Positions 36,804 to 45,576 of a DNA stretch of 64,000 bases are shown piece after piece. Position 1 is the stretch's first letter. Each line of letters begins with the position of its first letter. The DNA is from Streptomyces aurantiacus (lineage in GTDB: Bacteria; Actinomycetota; Actinomycetes; Streptomycetales; Streptomycetaceae). The DNA lies in NCBI RefSeq assembly GCF_027107535.1, contig NZ_CP114283.1, forward strand, positions 5,394,001 to 5,458,000, given 5' to 3'. A program made the position numbers and the translations under genes. Below the pieces are notes generated by a model. That model searched no databases and had not been told where the DNA came from. It worked only from the letters and a program-made list of their open reading frames with translations.

Positions 36804-38546
36804 GTGGACCTTGGTGGGGGGACGTGGCAGCGACTGACCGCCGTGCTGCTCGTCATGGCGGTGGCGGCCGGGTGTACGGGGCAGGGCGAAGGCGCGGGCG
36901 GCGGAAACGACGAAGACCTGCTGCGGAACCACGACTGGACGCAGATGCCGGGCACCACCGCGCGGAACGACATCCTGCGGGTCAGCGCATCGGATCGGCA
37001 CATCGTGGAGCAGGACTCCTCCGGCGGCCAGCCCAACCCCCCGCTGAACCTGGCCGGCCCGCATCTTAGGTCCGATGGCGACTTCACCGTCACCGCGCGC
37101 ATGTCCGGTGTGGGTGACGATGACGGCGACTCATGGCTGCGGCTGTACGGACGGGTACCGATCATCTACGACGAGTGGCGGCAGGAGCGGCCCTCACTCC
37201 GCGTCGGCGTGGCCGCCGACGGACAAGTGAAGGTACAGATATGGGACGGCGAAGGCGATGAGCCGGCCACCTCCAAGGATTTCGACTGCGGCTGCTCCGG
37301 GACGGTGACGCTCGCCGTGTCGAGCATCGGTGACACCTTCCGCATAAAAGCCGACGGGCGGCGGCTGGGAACCGTGCAGGACCCGGGGGTGTTCGCCGAG
37401 GGCACTGTCTGGTTCGGTCTGGAGGCGGACGCGGGCGAAGACGAGCGCCGCGAGGGATGGCGTCTGACGCAGCTGATCGCGCGGGCAGAGAGCGGTGACT
37501 CGCTCCGCGTGATCAAGGCGCCGCAGCTACGCCAGGAGCAGTCCGACGACTCGCTGCGTGCGCGGGCCGCAGACGTGGGGCGGCCGTTCGACGTGGGCGC
37601 CGCCCTGGCCGAGAACCCGCTGCTCACCGACTCACGCTACCGGGCGCTCGCGGGGAGCCAGTTCTCCATGCTCACTCCGGAGAACGCGTTCAAGCCACAG
37701 TTCCTCCACCCACGCCGGGGCGTCTACGACTTCCGCGACGCGGACCTACTCGTACGCTTCGCCCGCGCAAACGACATGAAGGTGCACGCGCACACCCTCG
37801 TCTGGCACGAGGCTCTGCCCAACTGGATGCGGGAGAACGACGACCCCGAGGAGGTGCGCCGGACCATGCTCCGGCACATCGCCATGGTCGCCGGGCACTT
37901 CAAGGGAAAAGTCGCGGAATGGGATGTGGTCAACGAGCCCATGTCCGACGACGAGAAGAGCTACACCAACGGGGATCTCGGTCTGCGCTCCGAGCAGAGC
38001 CCGTGGTTCGAGGCCATGGGCGAGGAGTACATCGACGAGGCGTTCAGGGCCGCCCACCGGGCCGATCCGAAGGCACGGCTGTTCCTCAACGAGTACGGGG
38101 TCGAGGAGGAAGGCGAGCGGTGGGACGCCCTTTACGATCTGGTCAAGCGGCTCAAGGAACGCGGCGTACCGATCGACGGCGTGGGATTCCAGAACCATGA
38201 GTACGCACCCGGCGACCGCATCGACCCGGAGACCTTCCGCAGCCATGTGCGGGATCTGGCGGAGCTCGGGGTTCAGGCGCGGGTGTCGGAGATGGACGTC
38301 CCCATAGGTGAGGACGAGGAGGACGGGCGGCAGACCCAGGCTGATGAGATGGCGGGCAAACTGCGGGTCTGCCTGGAGGAGCCGAACTGCACATCGTTCT
38401 CCACATGGGGATTCACCGACCGGTACGGTTCCACCGCCGACACCAAGATCTATCCTCCGCGCACGGCCGATTCCCTGCCGTGGGACGCGGCCCTGCGGCC
38501 GAAGCTGGCGTACGAGCGCCTGCTCGAGGCCTTTGACGAGGCGTGA
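36804..38546 (+). CDS. GH10 endo-beta-1,4-xylanase lipoprotein
   Basis: 580 residues. Lipobox AAGC (Cys24) anchors it to the outer face of the membrane. Residues 40-245 form a concanavalin-like or DUF1080-like beta sandwich, possibly carbohydrate-binding. Residues 255-575 are a GH10 barrel with acid/base Glu378 in WDVVNEP and nucleophile Glu496 in VSEMDVP, plus HTLVWH. A GGAGGG site precedes GTG 36804. A lipid-anchored GH10 with this N-terminal domain is uncommon; most Streptomyces xylanases are freely secreted. It should cut xylan near the cell surface. Confidence 0.88.
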   Translation: MDLGGGTWQRLTAVLLVMAVAAGCTGQGEGAGGGNDEDLLRNHDWTQMPGTTARNDILRVSASDRHIVEQDSSGGQPNPPLNLAGPHLRSDGDFTVTARMSGVGDDDGDSWLRLYGRVPIIYDEWRQERPSLRVGVAADGQVKVQIWDGEGDEPATSKDFDCGCSGTVTLAVSSIGDTFRIKADGRRLGTVQDPGVFAEGTVWFGLEADAGEDERREGWRLTQLIARAESGDSLRVIKAPQLRQEQSDDSLRARAADVGRPFDVGAALAENPLLTDSRYRALAGSQFSMLTPENAFKPQFLHPRRGVYDFRDADLLVRFARANDMKVHAHTLVWHEALPNWMRENDDPEEVRRTMLRHIAMVAGHFKGKVAEWDVVNEPMSDDEKSYTNGDLGLRSEQSPWFEAMGEEYIDEAFRAAHRADPKARLFLNEYGVEEEGERWDALYDLVKRLKERGVPIDGVGFQNHEYAPGDRIDPETFRSHVRDLAELGVQARVSEMDVPIGEDEEDGRQTQADEMAGKLRVCLEEPNCTSFSTWGFTDRYGSTADTKIYPPRTADSLPWDAALRPKLAYERLLEAFDEA

Positions 38547-38673
38547 GGAATCAGGGTGCGATCTCTCGGTTTGGTGTCGATGGTAGTGAGAATCAAAGAG
38601 CGTCTTGTTCTGCCAGGGGCGTTTGATAAGGCGGCGAAGTTGAGTAGGTCACGGTCTCTCGAGAGGGTGGCAC

Positions 38674-38889
38674 GTGAAGTTCAATGCAGGTATGGAGAAC
38701 GCCTTGTGGGACCGGCTGTCCGCAGAGGTCCGCCGGGAGGTGGACAGCCTCGTTTCGGCCGGTCGAAACGTGCAGGCCATTGCCCTGATGCGTGAGCATG
38801 CTGGCCTACCAACGCCGCATCTGCATGATTGCGTCGATGTAGTGGGCCAGCGATTCAGCGTATTGCGGCATAGGCCGACGAGCTCGTGA
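38674..38889 (+). CDS. Small conserved actinobacterial protein
   Basis: 71 residues: GTG start with AGGGTGG upstream. It reads WDRLSAEVRREVDSLVSAGR then NVQAIALMREHAG and LHDCVDVVGQRF. This resembles a small Streptomyces family with two or three helices, recalled but unnamed. No motif for function. Confidence 0.5.
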   Translation: MKFNAGMENALWDRLSAEVRREVDSLVSAGRNVQAIALMREHAGLPTPHLHDCVDVVGQRFSVLRHRPTSS

Positions 38890-38907
38890 CAGTGCTTTAC
38901 ACCGTGG

Positions 38908-39000
38908 TCACGCGTGGCGCCAGTTCGGGGTCGATTCGCGAGTGAGCCTACGGCTCATGAGGTCGATCATGGCGAGGTGGACCATGGCTTCGGAGCGGTG
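38908..39000 (-). pseudogene. IS5-family transposase C-terminal remnant
   Basis: Minus strand reads SEAMVHLAMIDLMSRRLTRE followed by STPNWRHA and a stop. This is the typical C-terminal helix of IS5-family transposases (SEAMIHLAMIxLMxRRL). Nothing upstream of it survives. Confidence 0.65.
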
Positions 39001-39011
39001 AGGGTGGGTCC

Positions 39012-39269
39012 GTGCGCGGCCCCCTCAAGGTCGCCGTACACCGGTCGCCCGATGCCCATACGACTCGGGTGACGGTGCCGCCCAGCTCCCGCGCGGTACT
39101 GGAGATGGAGATCGGCGACGCAGACCCGGCGGAATACCGGGTGACCGCGAAGACACCCGGCGGGCAGGGACGTGCGCAGGTCACGCCGCTCACCGACCTC
39201 ACCGGCACCGTGCTGCGGATCGGGCCCGTCGGCTCCGGCACGACGAAGGTCGAACGCACGCGTTCCTGA
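39012..39269 (+). CDS. Uncertain short ORF, possibly a domain remnant
   Basis: 85 codons from a GTG, rich in beta-type sequence (VTVPPSSRAVLEMEIGDADP, EYRVTAKTPGGQG). Codon bias is right for the genome, but there is no clear ribosome site and no known family. It may be the severed C-terminus of a larger secreted protein. It adjoins the IS5 remnant. Confidence 0.3.
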   Translation: MRGPLKVAVHRSPDAHTTRVTVPPSSRAVLEMEIGDADPAEYRVTAKTPGGQGRAQVTPLTDLTGTVLRIGPVGSGTTKVERTRS

Positions 39270-39318
39270 CCGCGAGACCCCTGCCCCGGCGCGGCAGCGT
39301 GCCGTGGGCCTTCACGCT

Positions 39319-40263
39319 CTACAACTGCGGGAGCACCTCACCGGCGATGAGTTCCAGGTGGTCGAGGTCATCGAAGTCGATCAGCCGCAGGTGGATACGG
39401 CTCGCGCCGATCGCGGCGAACTCACTGAGCCGCTGAACGAGTTGGGCCGGAGAACCGACCACCGCATCCTCCGGCGGCAGCGCGCTCTTGGCCTGGAGCG
39501 GGGCGGCCCGCCGTCGCACTTCCGTCTCCGTACGGCCGATGGCCGCCACGACACCGGCCGAGAGCACCAGTGGTGGCCGGCCGGCGTCGGCCCGCCCGGT
39601 CCGGTCGCACGCCTCGGCAACCCGTCGGTACGCGCGGGCGGTCTCGGCCACCGACTTGAAGGGCATGTTGAACTCGTCGGCGTACCGGGCCGCCAGCTCC
39701 GGGGTGCGCTTGGGGCCGCGGCCCCCCACGATGATCGGCGGCCCCGGCAACTGCACGGGTCTCGGCAGGGCGGGCGCGTCGACGAGCCGGTAGTGGTCGC
39801 CGTGGTGGCTGAAGCTCTCGCCGACCGGAGTCCGCCACAGGCCGGTGATCACCTGCAGTTGCTCCTCCAGCCGATCGAAGCGCTCCGGGGCGGGCGGGAA
39901 CGGGATGCCGTACGAGGTGTGTTCCCGCTCGTACCAACCCGCGCCGAGGCCCAGTTCGACCCGCCCACCGCTCATCCGGTCCACCTGCGCCACCATCACG
40001 GCGAGCGGTCCCGGCAGCCTGAAGGTGGCCGAGGTGACCAGGGTGCCCAGCCGGATCCTGGAGGTCTCCCGGGCGAGCGCGCCGAGCGTCAGCCAGGCGT
40101 CGGTGGGACCGGGCAGGCCGGGATCGGCACCCATCGTCTGATAGTGATCGGCCCTGAAGAAGCCCTCGAATCCGCCGGCCTCGACGAGTTGTGCGAAGCG
40201 CCGCTGATCCTCGTAGTCGGCGCCGCGGTGCGGCTCGGTGAAGACGCAGATCCGCAGGCTCAT
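39319..40263 (-). CDS. LLM-class F420-dependent oxidoreductase
   Basis: 314 residues of the luciferase-like TIM barrel: EAGGFEGFFRADHYQTMG, RIRLGTLVTSATFRLPGPLA, GGRVELGLGAGWYEREHTSY and GGRGPKRTPELAARYADEFN. The GLGAGWYEREH segment is typical of the F420-dependent branch. ATG 40263 overlaps the stop of the ABC ATPase gene by four bases (ATGA), so they are translationally coupled. The coupling suggests it modifies the imported substrate. Confidence 0.88.
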   Translation of the reverse strand: MSLRICVFTEPHRGADYEDQRRFAQLVEAGGFEGFFRADHYQTMGADPGLPGPTDAWLTLGALARETSRIRLGTLVTSATFRLPGPLAVMVAQVDRMSGGRVELGLGAGWYEREHTSYGIPFPPAPERFDRLEEQLQVITGLWRTPVGESFSHHGDHYRLVDAPALPRPVQLPGPPIIVGGRGPKRTPELAARYADEFNMPFKSVAETARAYRRVAEACDRTGRADAGRPPLVLSAGVVAAIGRTETEVRRRAAPLQAKSALPPEDAVVGSPAQLVQRLSEFAAIGASRIHLRLIDFDDLDHLELIAGEVLPQL

Positions 40264-41045
40264 CGCCGCTCCGTTTCGGCCGTCCCGGACAGGTCCCGTT
40301 CCATCAGCAGTTCGTGCAGATCGGCGCTGCACCGGGCCACTTCGCCCAGGTGCGCGGTCCGGCCCAGCGTCCTCGGCCGGGGTATGGCGATGTCGACGAT
40401 CTTGCGGATCCGGCCCGGGCGCGGGGTGAGCACCACCACCCGGTCGGCGAGCAGCACGGCCTCGTCTATCGAGTGCGTGACGAAGACGACGGTGGACGAG
40501 TTCTCGAGGTGGATGCGCTGCAGTTCCACCGCGAGGTCCGCGCGGGTCAGTGCGTCGAGTGCGGAGAACGGCTCGTCCATGAGCAGCACCCGCGGCTCGC
40601 CCATCAGCGACCGGCACAGCGCGACACGCTGCTGCATACCGCCGGACAGTTCGTGCGGCCGGTGCTTCTCGAAGCCGTTCAGTCCGGCCGTCTCCAGCAG
40701 CCGGTACGCGCGTTCGCGGTGCTGCGCCTTGTTCCAGCCGAAGATCTCCACGGGCAGCATGACGTTGTCGAGGACGGACCGCCAGGGCAGCAGGGCCGGC
40801 CGCTGGAACAGCATGGCGACGTCCCGCCGGGCGCCGGTGACGCGCTCGCCGCCGATGGTGATCTCGCCGTCGGTGACCGGCAGAAGACCGGCGATCAGCC
40901 GGAGCAGCGTGGACTTGCCGCACCCGGACCGGCCCACCACGGCCACGAACTCGCTGTCGGCGATGTGCAGGCCGATGTCCTGGAGCGCCACCGTCGAACC
41001 GGACCGGCTGGTGAAGCTCCGGGACACACCGGTGAGTCTGATCAT
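40260..41045 (-). CDS. ABC transporter ATP-binding protein (NitT/TauT type)
   Basis: 261 residues. Walker A GRSGCGKST, Q-loop FQRPALLPW, signature LSGGMQQRVALCRSL, Walker B VLLMDEPFSALD and H-loop VTHSIDEAV. The LLPW motif after the Q-loop is typical of the nitrate/sulfonate/thiamine-precursor group. It starts at ATG 41045; a longer upstream frame lacks similarity. Divergent from its own binding-protein and permease genes at 41310-43234. Confidence 0.92.
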   Translation of the reverse strand: MIRLTGVSRSFTSRSGSTVALQDIGLHIADSEFVAVVGRSGCGKSTLLRLIAGLLPVTDGEITIGGERVTGARRDVAMLFQRPALLPWRSVLDNVMLPVEIFGWNKAQHRERAYRLLETAGLNGFEKHRPHELSGGMQQRVALCRSLMGEPRVLLMDEPFSALDALTRADLAVELQRIHLENSSTVVFVTHSIDEAVLLADRVVVLTPRPGRIRKIVDIAIPRPRTLGRTAHLGEVARCSADLHELLMERDLSGTAETERR

Positions 41046-41309
41046 CCGGCGGTCTCCCCATCCACGGGCAATCGTCGTGCCGTCCGGGTCCTGTCGCCCG
41101 ATCAGGCTACCCGCAGCAGGCCGACCGGCGGTACCTGTCGTCCGGTCGATGCATGCCCCAATGACATACACCTGGCCCACAACTACCCATTCCTCGTACG
41201 CTGTTGCCCGCACCAAGCGTCATGCCCCGGCGGCTCCGTGCTGCCGTTCTGTCTCGCCTGTCTCGACGCCCTTCCGCCGGCGCGTTCGGCGGTCGGAAAG
41301 GACAACACT
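41046..41309. promoter_or_regulatory. Divergent promoter region of the NitT/TauT importer
   Basis: 264 bases between the ATPase and binding-protein starts. It must hold both promoters. I looked for a TPP riboswitch CTGAGA core, because the binding protein is THI5-like, and found none. No dyad stands out. Confidence 0.5.
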
Positions 41310-42344
41310 GTGCGCATGATCAGGTTCGCCCGTACGGTCGCCGCGGCAGCCCTGACCACAGCGCTGGCGCTGGTGGCGGGGTGTGGCGGCTCGGATTCCG
41401 ACGCGGACGCCGGTGAGGACGGCAAGGCACTGAAGAAGGTTACCTACCTGACCTCCTTCGGCAGCTTCGGCCGGGACGCGTACGCCTGGGTCGCGAAGGA
41501 CAAGGGGTTCTTCGAAGAGGCCGGCTTCGACGTGCGGATCAGGCCGGGGCAGGGCACCGGCGGTGTGATTCCGGCCGTCGTGAGCGGCCAGGCGCAGTTC
41601 GGCCCCATCGACCTGACGGGAGGTCTGCTGCACATGGGCAACGGTCAGGCGAAGGACTTCGTCGCGGTGGCCGCCATCCAACAGCGCACCATGGCCGCGA
41701 TCGCCACCACCGAGGGCAACGGCATCGCCACACCGAAGGACCTCGAGGGTAAACGGCTCGCGGACACGCCCGGCTCAGTCGTACGCAACCTCTTCCCGAC
41801 GTACGCCCGACTGGCCGGCGTGGACGCCGGCAAGGTGACCTGGGTCAACGGCGAGGCGCAGACCCTGATGGGCACGCTCGCCGGCGGCTCGGTGGACGGT
41901 ATCGGCCAGTTCGTGGTGGGCAAGCCGACCATCGAGGCGGTGACGAAGAAGAAGGCTGTGCTGCTGCCGTACAGCGACGTGATCCCCGACCTGTACGGAA
42001 ACGTGCTGATCACGTCGACGAAGATCGCCGAGCAGGATCCGGAGATGGTACGGCGGTTCACCGCCGCGCTACTCAAGGGCTTGAAGTACAGCCTCGCCCA
42101 CTCGAAGGAAGCCTCCGAGATCCTGAAGCGGAACGTGGACACCACGAATCCGGCCGCTGCGGCAGCCGAGTTGCAGTTGATGGCCGCGTACGTCACACCG
42201 AAGGATGGTTCCGGCACGGCGCTCGGCACGCTGGACTCCGGGCGGGTGTCGAGGAGCATCAGGATTCTGGAGGACGCGGGCACGCTGCCGAAGGGGATGA
42301 CCCCTGAGCAGATCATCGACTTCGGCCTGGTGCCGAAGGCCTGA
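41310..42344 (+). CDS. NMT1/THI5-like substrate-binding lipoprotein
   Basis: 344 residues. Lipobox VAGC at Cys25. The mature part is an NMT1/SsuA-like binding protein (VTYLTSFGSFGRDAYAWVAK, AGFDVRIRPGQGTGGVIPAV, KDLEGKRLADTPGSVVRN). Ligands in this group include pyrimidine precursors, sulfonates and riboflavin, so the substrate is open. GGAAAGGA precedes GTG 41310. It is followed 41 bases later by the permease. Confidence 0.88.
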   Translation: MRMIRFARTVAAAALTTALALVAGCGGSDSDADAGEDGKALKKVTYLTSFGSFGRDAYAWVAKDKGFFEEAGFDVRIRPGQGTGGVIPAVVSGQAQFGPIDLTGGLLHMGNGQAKDFVAVAAIQQRTMAAIATTEGNGIATPKDLEGKRLADTPGSVVRNLFPTYARLAGVDAGKVTWVNGEAQTLMGTLAGGSVDGIGQFVVGKPTIEAVTKKKAVLLPYSDVIPDLYGNVLITSTKIAEQDPEMVRRFTAALLKGLKYSLAHSKEASEILKRNVDTTNPAAAAAELQLMAAYVTPKDGSGTALGTLDSGRVSRSIRILEDAGTLPKGMTPEQIIDFGLVPKA

Positions 42345-42385
42345 CCGCGCCGCGCTGGTGAGGAGCCGCCCTGGAGAAGGATGGG

Positions 42386-43234
42386 ATGACCAAACTCTCG
42401 AGGCCGCAGCAGTCCCCCACGGCGGGCCCTGAGCCGGTGCCCGTGCCACGAGTCGGTCCCCGTCGCGGGACGGGCGTCGGCGTCGTACTGCTGCCGGTGG
42501 CCGGGCTGCTGGTCGCGCTCGGCGTGTGGTGGCTTCTCACGTCGGTGCTGGAGATGATCCACCCGGCAGTACTGCCTCCGCCGGGAGCTGTGCTCTCGGC
42601 GTTCACCGCAACCCCCGTCCGGTTCCTGGAACACACCGGCGACACCACGGTGGAGACGGTGGTCGGCTTCGTTCTCTCCAGCGCCTGCGGAGTTCTGATC
42701 GGACTGTCGCTGGCCGCCTCGCGGTTACTGGAGCGCATGTTCACGCCGCTGCTGGTCGCCGTCAACGCGGTTCCGAAGATCGCGCTCGGGCCACTGTTGG
42801 TGGGTGCGCTCGGATGGGGGCAGAAGCCGGTCCTGACCATGGTCTTCCTGCTCTGCTTCTTCCCGATCGTGCTGTCCACCGCGACGGGCCTCACATCGAC
42901 CCCGGCGGACCTGGCCGAGTTGGCGCGCTCGCTGGATGCCTCGCGTTGGCAGGCATTCCGGAAGGTGCGGTTTCCCGCCGCGCTGCCGCAGATCTTCGTC
43001 GGGTTGAAGGTGGCCATGCCGCTCGCCGCGATCGGTGCGGTCATCGGCGAGTTCCAGGCCGGTGAGTCGGGGCTGGGCTATCTGATCGTGCAAGCCGGCG
43101 GGGTGGGCGACACCGCTACCGCCTGGGCCGCGATCATCCTGATCGGGTTGATGAGCATCCTTCTCTACTTTGCCTTGGTGTTGTTGGAACGGTTCGCACT
43201 GCCCTGGGTCAGGGACACGACCTGGCGCGGATGA
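42386..43234 (+). CDS. ABC transporter permease (NitT/TauT type)
   Basis: 282 residues with six helices and the EAA-type loop LAELARSLDASRWQAFRKVR. Helix one is LLPVAGLLVALGVWWLL. It completes the importer with the ATPase and binding protein on either side of the divergent promoter. GGAGAAGGA precedes ATG 42386. Transposase remnants begin right after its stop. Confidence 0.9.
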   Translation: MTKLSRPQQSPTAGPEPVPVPRVGPRRGTGVGVVLLPVAGLLVALGVWWLLTSVLEMIHPAVLPPPGAVLSAFTATPVRFLEHTGDTTVETVVGFVLSSACGVLIGLSLAASRLLERMFTPLLVAVNAVPKIALGPLLVGALGWGQKPVLTMVFLLCFFPIVLSTATGLTSTPADLAELARSLDASRWQAFRKVRFPAALPQIFVGLKVAMPLAAIGAVIGEFQAGESGLGYLIVQAGGVGDTATAWAAIILIGLMSILLYFALVLLERFALPWVRDTTWRG

Positions 43235-43258
43235 CGTAGGGGACTTTGTCGTCCTGCC

Positions 43259-43455
43259 GGAGAACTGACTGCTGGGCGGAAGGAGTGGTCGAGGAGGCCG
43301 TCCTCGCCGTGCGCGCGCCAGCGGCCGTACCACTTCGCCAGGCAGCGGCGGGAGATCCCAGCCTCAGCGGCGACGTGCGCGATGGGCCGCCCGCCGGCTA
43401 CACGCAGGCACAGGCAGCAGCCATCGCCACGACTGAGCCCACAACCGGTCACCCC
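43259..43455 (-). pseudogene. IS481-type transposase N-terminal remnant
   Basis: Minus strand reads LCLRVAGGRPIAHVAAEAGI followed by SRRCLAKWYGRWRAHGEDGL and LDHSFRP, the N-terminal HTH of IS481 transposases. The frame then runs into unrelated sequence toward the permease gene end. The integrase core is absent. Confidence 0.7.
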
Positions 43456-43512
43456 CGCTTAGTACTCCAGTGAGAATTCGTGTCCTGAGCTGGTTCTTCT
43501 TGTTGTCCGGTC

Positions 43513-43890
43513 ATGGTGGGGATGGATGAAGTCGAGGGCTGGGCTGCGGAGTTGGAGTCGGTGTTCGCTCGTGTGGCGGGCCGGTTCGGGCGGGCGGATC
43601 TGCGATGGCGGATGCGTGACTACGTACGGGGCCTGTTGGCTCCGGTGAGTCGGAAGAATGGCTGGCAGCTGGCGGAGTACGCCGGCCACCGTGATCCCGC
43701 GGGGCTGCAGCACCTGCTGAACGGGGCCCGCTGGGACGCGGACGCGCTCCGGGACGACGTGCGTGCATACGTCGCCGAACGGCTCGGCCCCAATGGGGTG
43801 CTGATCATCGACGACACCGGCTTCATCAAGAAGGGCAGCACGTCGGCCGGGGTGTCGCGGCAGTACACCGGCACCTCCGGGGCCCGTATT
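43513..43890 (+). pseudogene. IS701-family transposase, 5-prime fragment
   Basis: Plus strand opens MVGMDEVEGWAAELESVFAR and continues through APVSRKNGWQLAEYAGHRDP to LIIDDTGFIKKGSTSAGVSR and QYTGTSG, the first DDE aspartate region of IS701 transposases. Similarity stops abruptly at about 43890, where an IS630-type fragment begins in the opposite direction. About 125 of roughly 400 residues remain. Confidence 0.85.
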
Positions 43891-43904
43891 TCAATTACAG
43901 TAGG

Positions 43905-44095
43905 CCTGTCTCGTGGGCGATGCGCGCGTTGGAGCGTCCCTGTGCCGCATGCAGGACGACCTGCGCGCGTATCCGCAGCCGGTGCTCAATCTTGTGGCCG
44001 TAAGCCATCCTCTTCAACCACTCACGTTCGGTGGCGGTCGGGACTATCGGGCAGGCCGGGGCAACGGGCATGGCAGACGGGCCGATCGGGAGAAG
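43905..44095 (-). pseudogene. IS630-type transposase N-terminal remnant
   Basis: Minus strand reads TATEREWLKRMAYGHKIEHR followed by LRIRAQVVLHAAQGRSNARI and AHETGLL, then a stop. This is an IS630-type HTH cut off where the IS701 fragment begins, so the two elements were joined by insertion or deletion. It is a different subgroup from the intact copy at 8.8 kb. Confidence 0.7.
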
Positions 44096-44148
44096 CGGAT
44101 CACGACGGGCCGCAGCCCGCCGAAACCCGTGCCAGGATCCAACAGAAC

Positions 44149-45138
44149 TCAGCGTTCCGCGACCGCCGACTCGAGCAGGGACAGGGTCCGGTTGTCCGCG
44201 TCCACGTCTGCGCGGACGCCGAGGGGCAGCGGCAGGTTCGGCGAGGTGTGGCCGAAGTCGACCTGGGCGAGGACGGGGATGTCACGCTGCGCCAGGACGT
44301 CGAGCACAACGTCGTGCAGACCGACCTGGTCTCCGCCGCCCTCGTAGGGCGTGACCTCACTCGGGATGCCGACCACCATGCCCGCGATCCGGTCCAGCAC
44401 ACCGGACAGCCGCAAGGTATGCAGGTCGCACCAGATCCGCGTGACCGGCCGCTGTACCTCTTCCCAGAACAAGACGGCGCCGTCGAACCGTTCGGCGGCC
44501 AGTGCGAATGGTGTCGCCTGCAACTGGACCAGGCGGTTCAGCAAGCCGCCGACCAGTGGTCCCTGCGCGCGGCCCGGCTGCCAGGTTTCCCAAGTCCCCC
44601 TTGCCGGCAGCACGCCCGGCGCCTCAGTCTTGGTAAGCACACGGGCATAGAGGTCGACGAGTTCGGACCGACGGGCCTCGTCGCCCAACGTGTACCAATC
44701 GCTGCCGAAACCGTGGGTGACGATGTCGGCGTGGAAGCCGACGAGGCCGGTCTTGGCGTACAACGCCATGTGCAGCAGCGAGATGTCGCTGTAGCCGAGG
44801 ATCGGCTTCGGGTCGGCCCGGACCGCATCCAGATCGATCAAATCGAGATAACCAATGGTCGCCTGGCCACCGGTGTGCGCGACGATGGCCCGCACCTCCG
44901 GATCCCGGAGCAGCGCATTGAGCTCGGCAGCCTGCTCCGCCGGAGCGCCCGCCGCCCACCAGCGGCTCCGCGCGGGGTCGACCATCGGGCTGACCCGCAC
45001 GCGGAAACCCATCCGCTCCAATATCGCCACACCGCGAGCGAGCAGCGGCTCCTCACCGGGCTCGAGCTGGCCCGAGGGCGCGGTGACGACCACGAGATCG
45101 CCGGAACGCAGCGCACGGGGACGACGGATCGTAGGCAC
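44149..45138 (-). CDS. S66 family peptidase (LD-carboxypeptidase/MccF-like)
   Basis: 329 residues. Family motifs include HTGGQATIGYLDLIDLD, the nucleophile region KPILGYSDISLLHMAL and GFHADIVTHGFG; acid and His lie in the C-terminal half (FWEEVQRP, DFGHTSPNLPLP). S66 enzymes trim the L,D bond of peptidoglycan peptides or, as MccF, inactivate microcin C-type aminoacyl nucleotides. The C-terminal half with FGHTSPNLPLPLG fits either. AAGGAGG precedes GTG 45138. No partner genes. Confidence 0.87.
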   Translation of the reverse strand: MPTIRRPRALRSGDLVVVTAPSGQLEPGEEPLLARGVAILERMGFRVRVSPMVDPARSRWWAAGAPAEQAAELNALLRDPEVRAIVAHTGGQATIGYLDLIDLDAVRADPKPILGYSDISLLHMALYAKTGLVGFHADIVTHGFGSDWYTLGDEARRSELVDLYARVLTKTEAPGVLPARGTWETWQPGRAQGPLVGGLLNRLVQLQATPFALAAERFDGAVLFWEEVQRPVTRIWCDLHTLRLSGVLDRIAGMVVGIPSEVTPYEGGGDQVGLHDVVLDVLAQRDIPVLAQVDFGHTSPNLPLPLGVRADVDADNRTLSLLESAVAER

Positions 45139-45576
45139 AGGGCCTCCTTGTTGATCGACAACGGCGGACAACCACGCAGGTACCGCCGGTATTCCGCCTC
45201 CTCAACGCGATCAAGCAAGGCCCCGGAATCCCGACAGGAGGCCAACGGTTGCCGACCACCTCCACGCTGACATGACGGTGACCCAGGGATGGCTGGTGCC
45301 GAGGAACGTTCACCGGCACCCCGAGGATGCCTGCCAGCCTGACCTCGCCGCCCCAGACCTCTAACGAACCGACACAGAATCGGGCCTCGGAGTCAACCCC
45401 CGAAGGTTTTCCGGAGCCGACCACTAAGTGTGCCGGTCGTTGCCCCACAAGGAACGGCTGCCGCGCGCCACGCCGCGCCTCCCGCGGCCCGGCCCATGAC
45501 GCCCTGCCCTGTCCTGCGGCCGACGCCGGGCGTGGTCAGGCTCCCGCCACCGCGCTACCCGCCCGCCTCCGTCGGT
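45139..45576. other. Gene-free region between S66 and propeller genes
   Basis: Both neighbours are on the minus strand. The sequence holds the S66 promoter and no credible coding frame or hairpin I could recognise. Confidence 0.4.

Noticed and set aside
41046..41309. Possible TPP riboswitch before the THI5-like binding protein
   Set aside because: No CTGAGA core or matching second arm is present.
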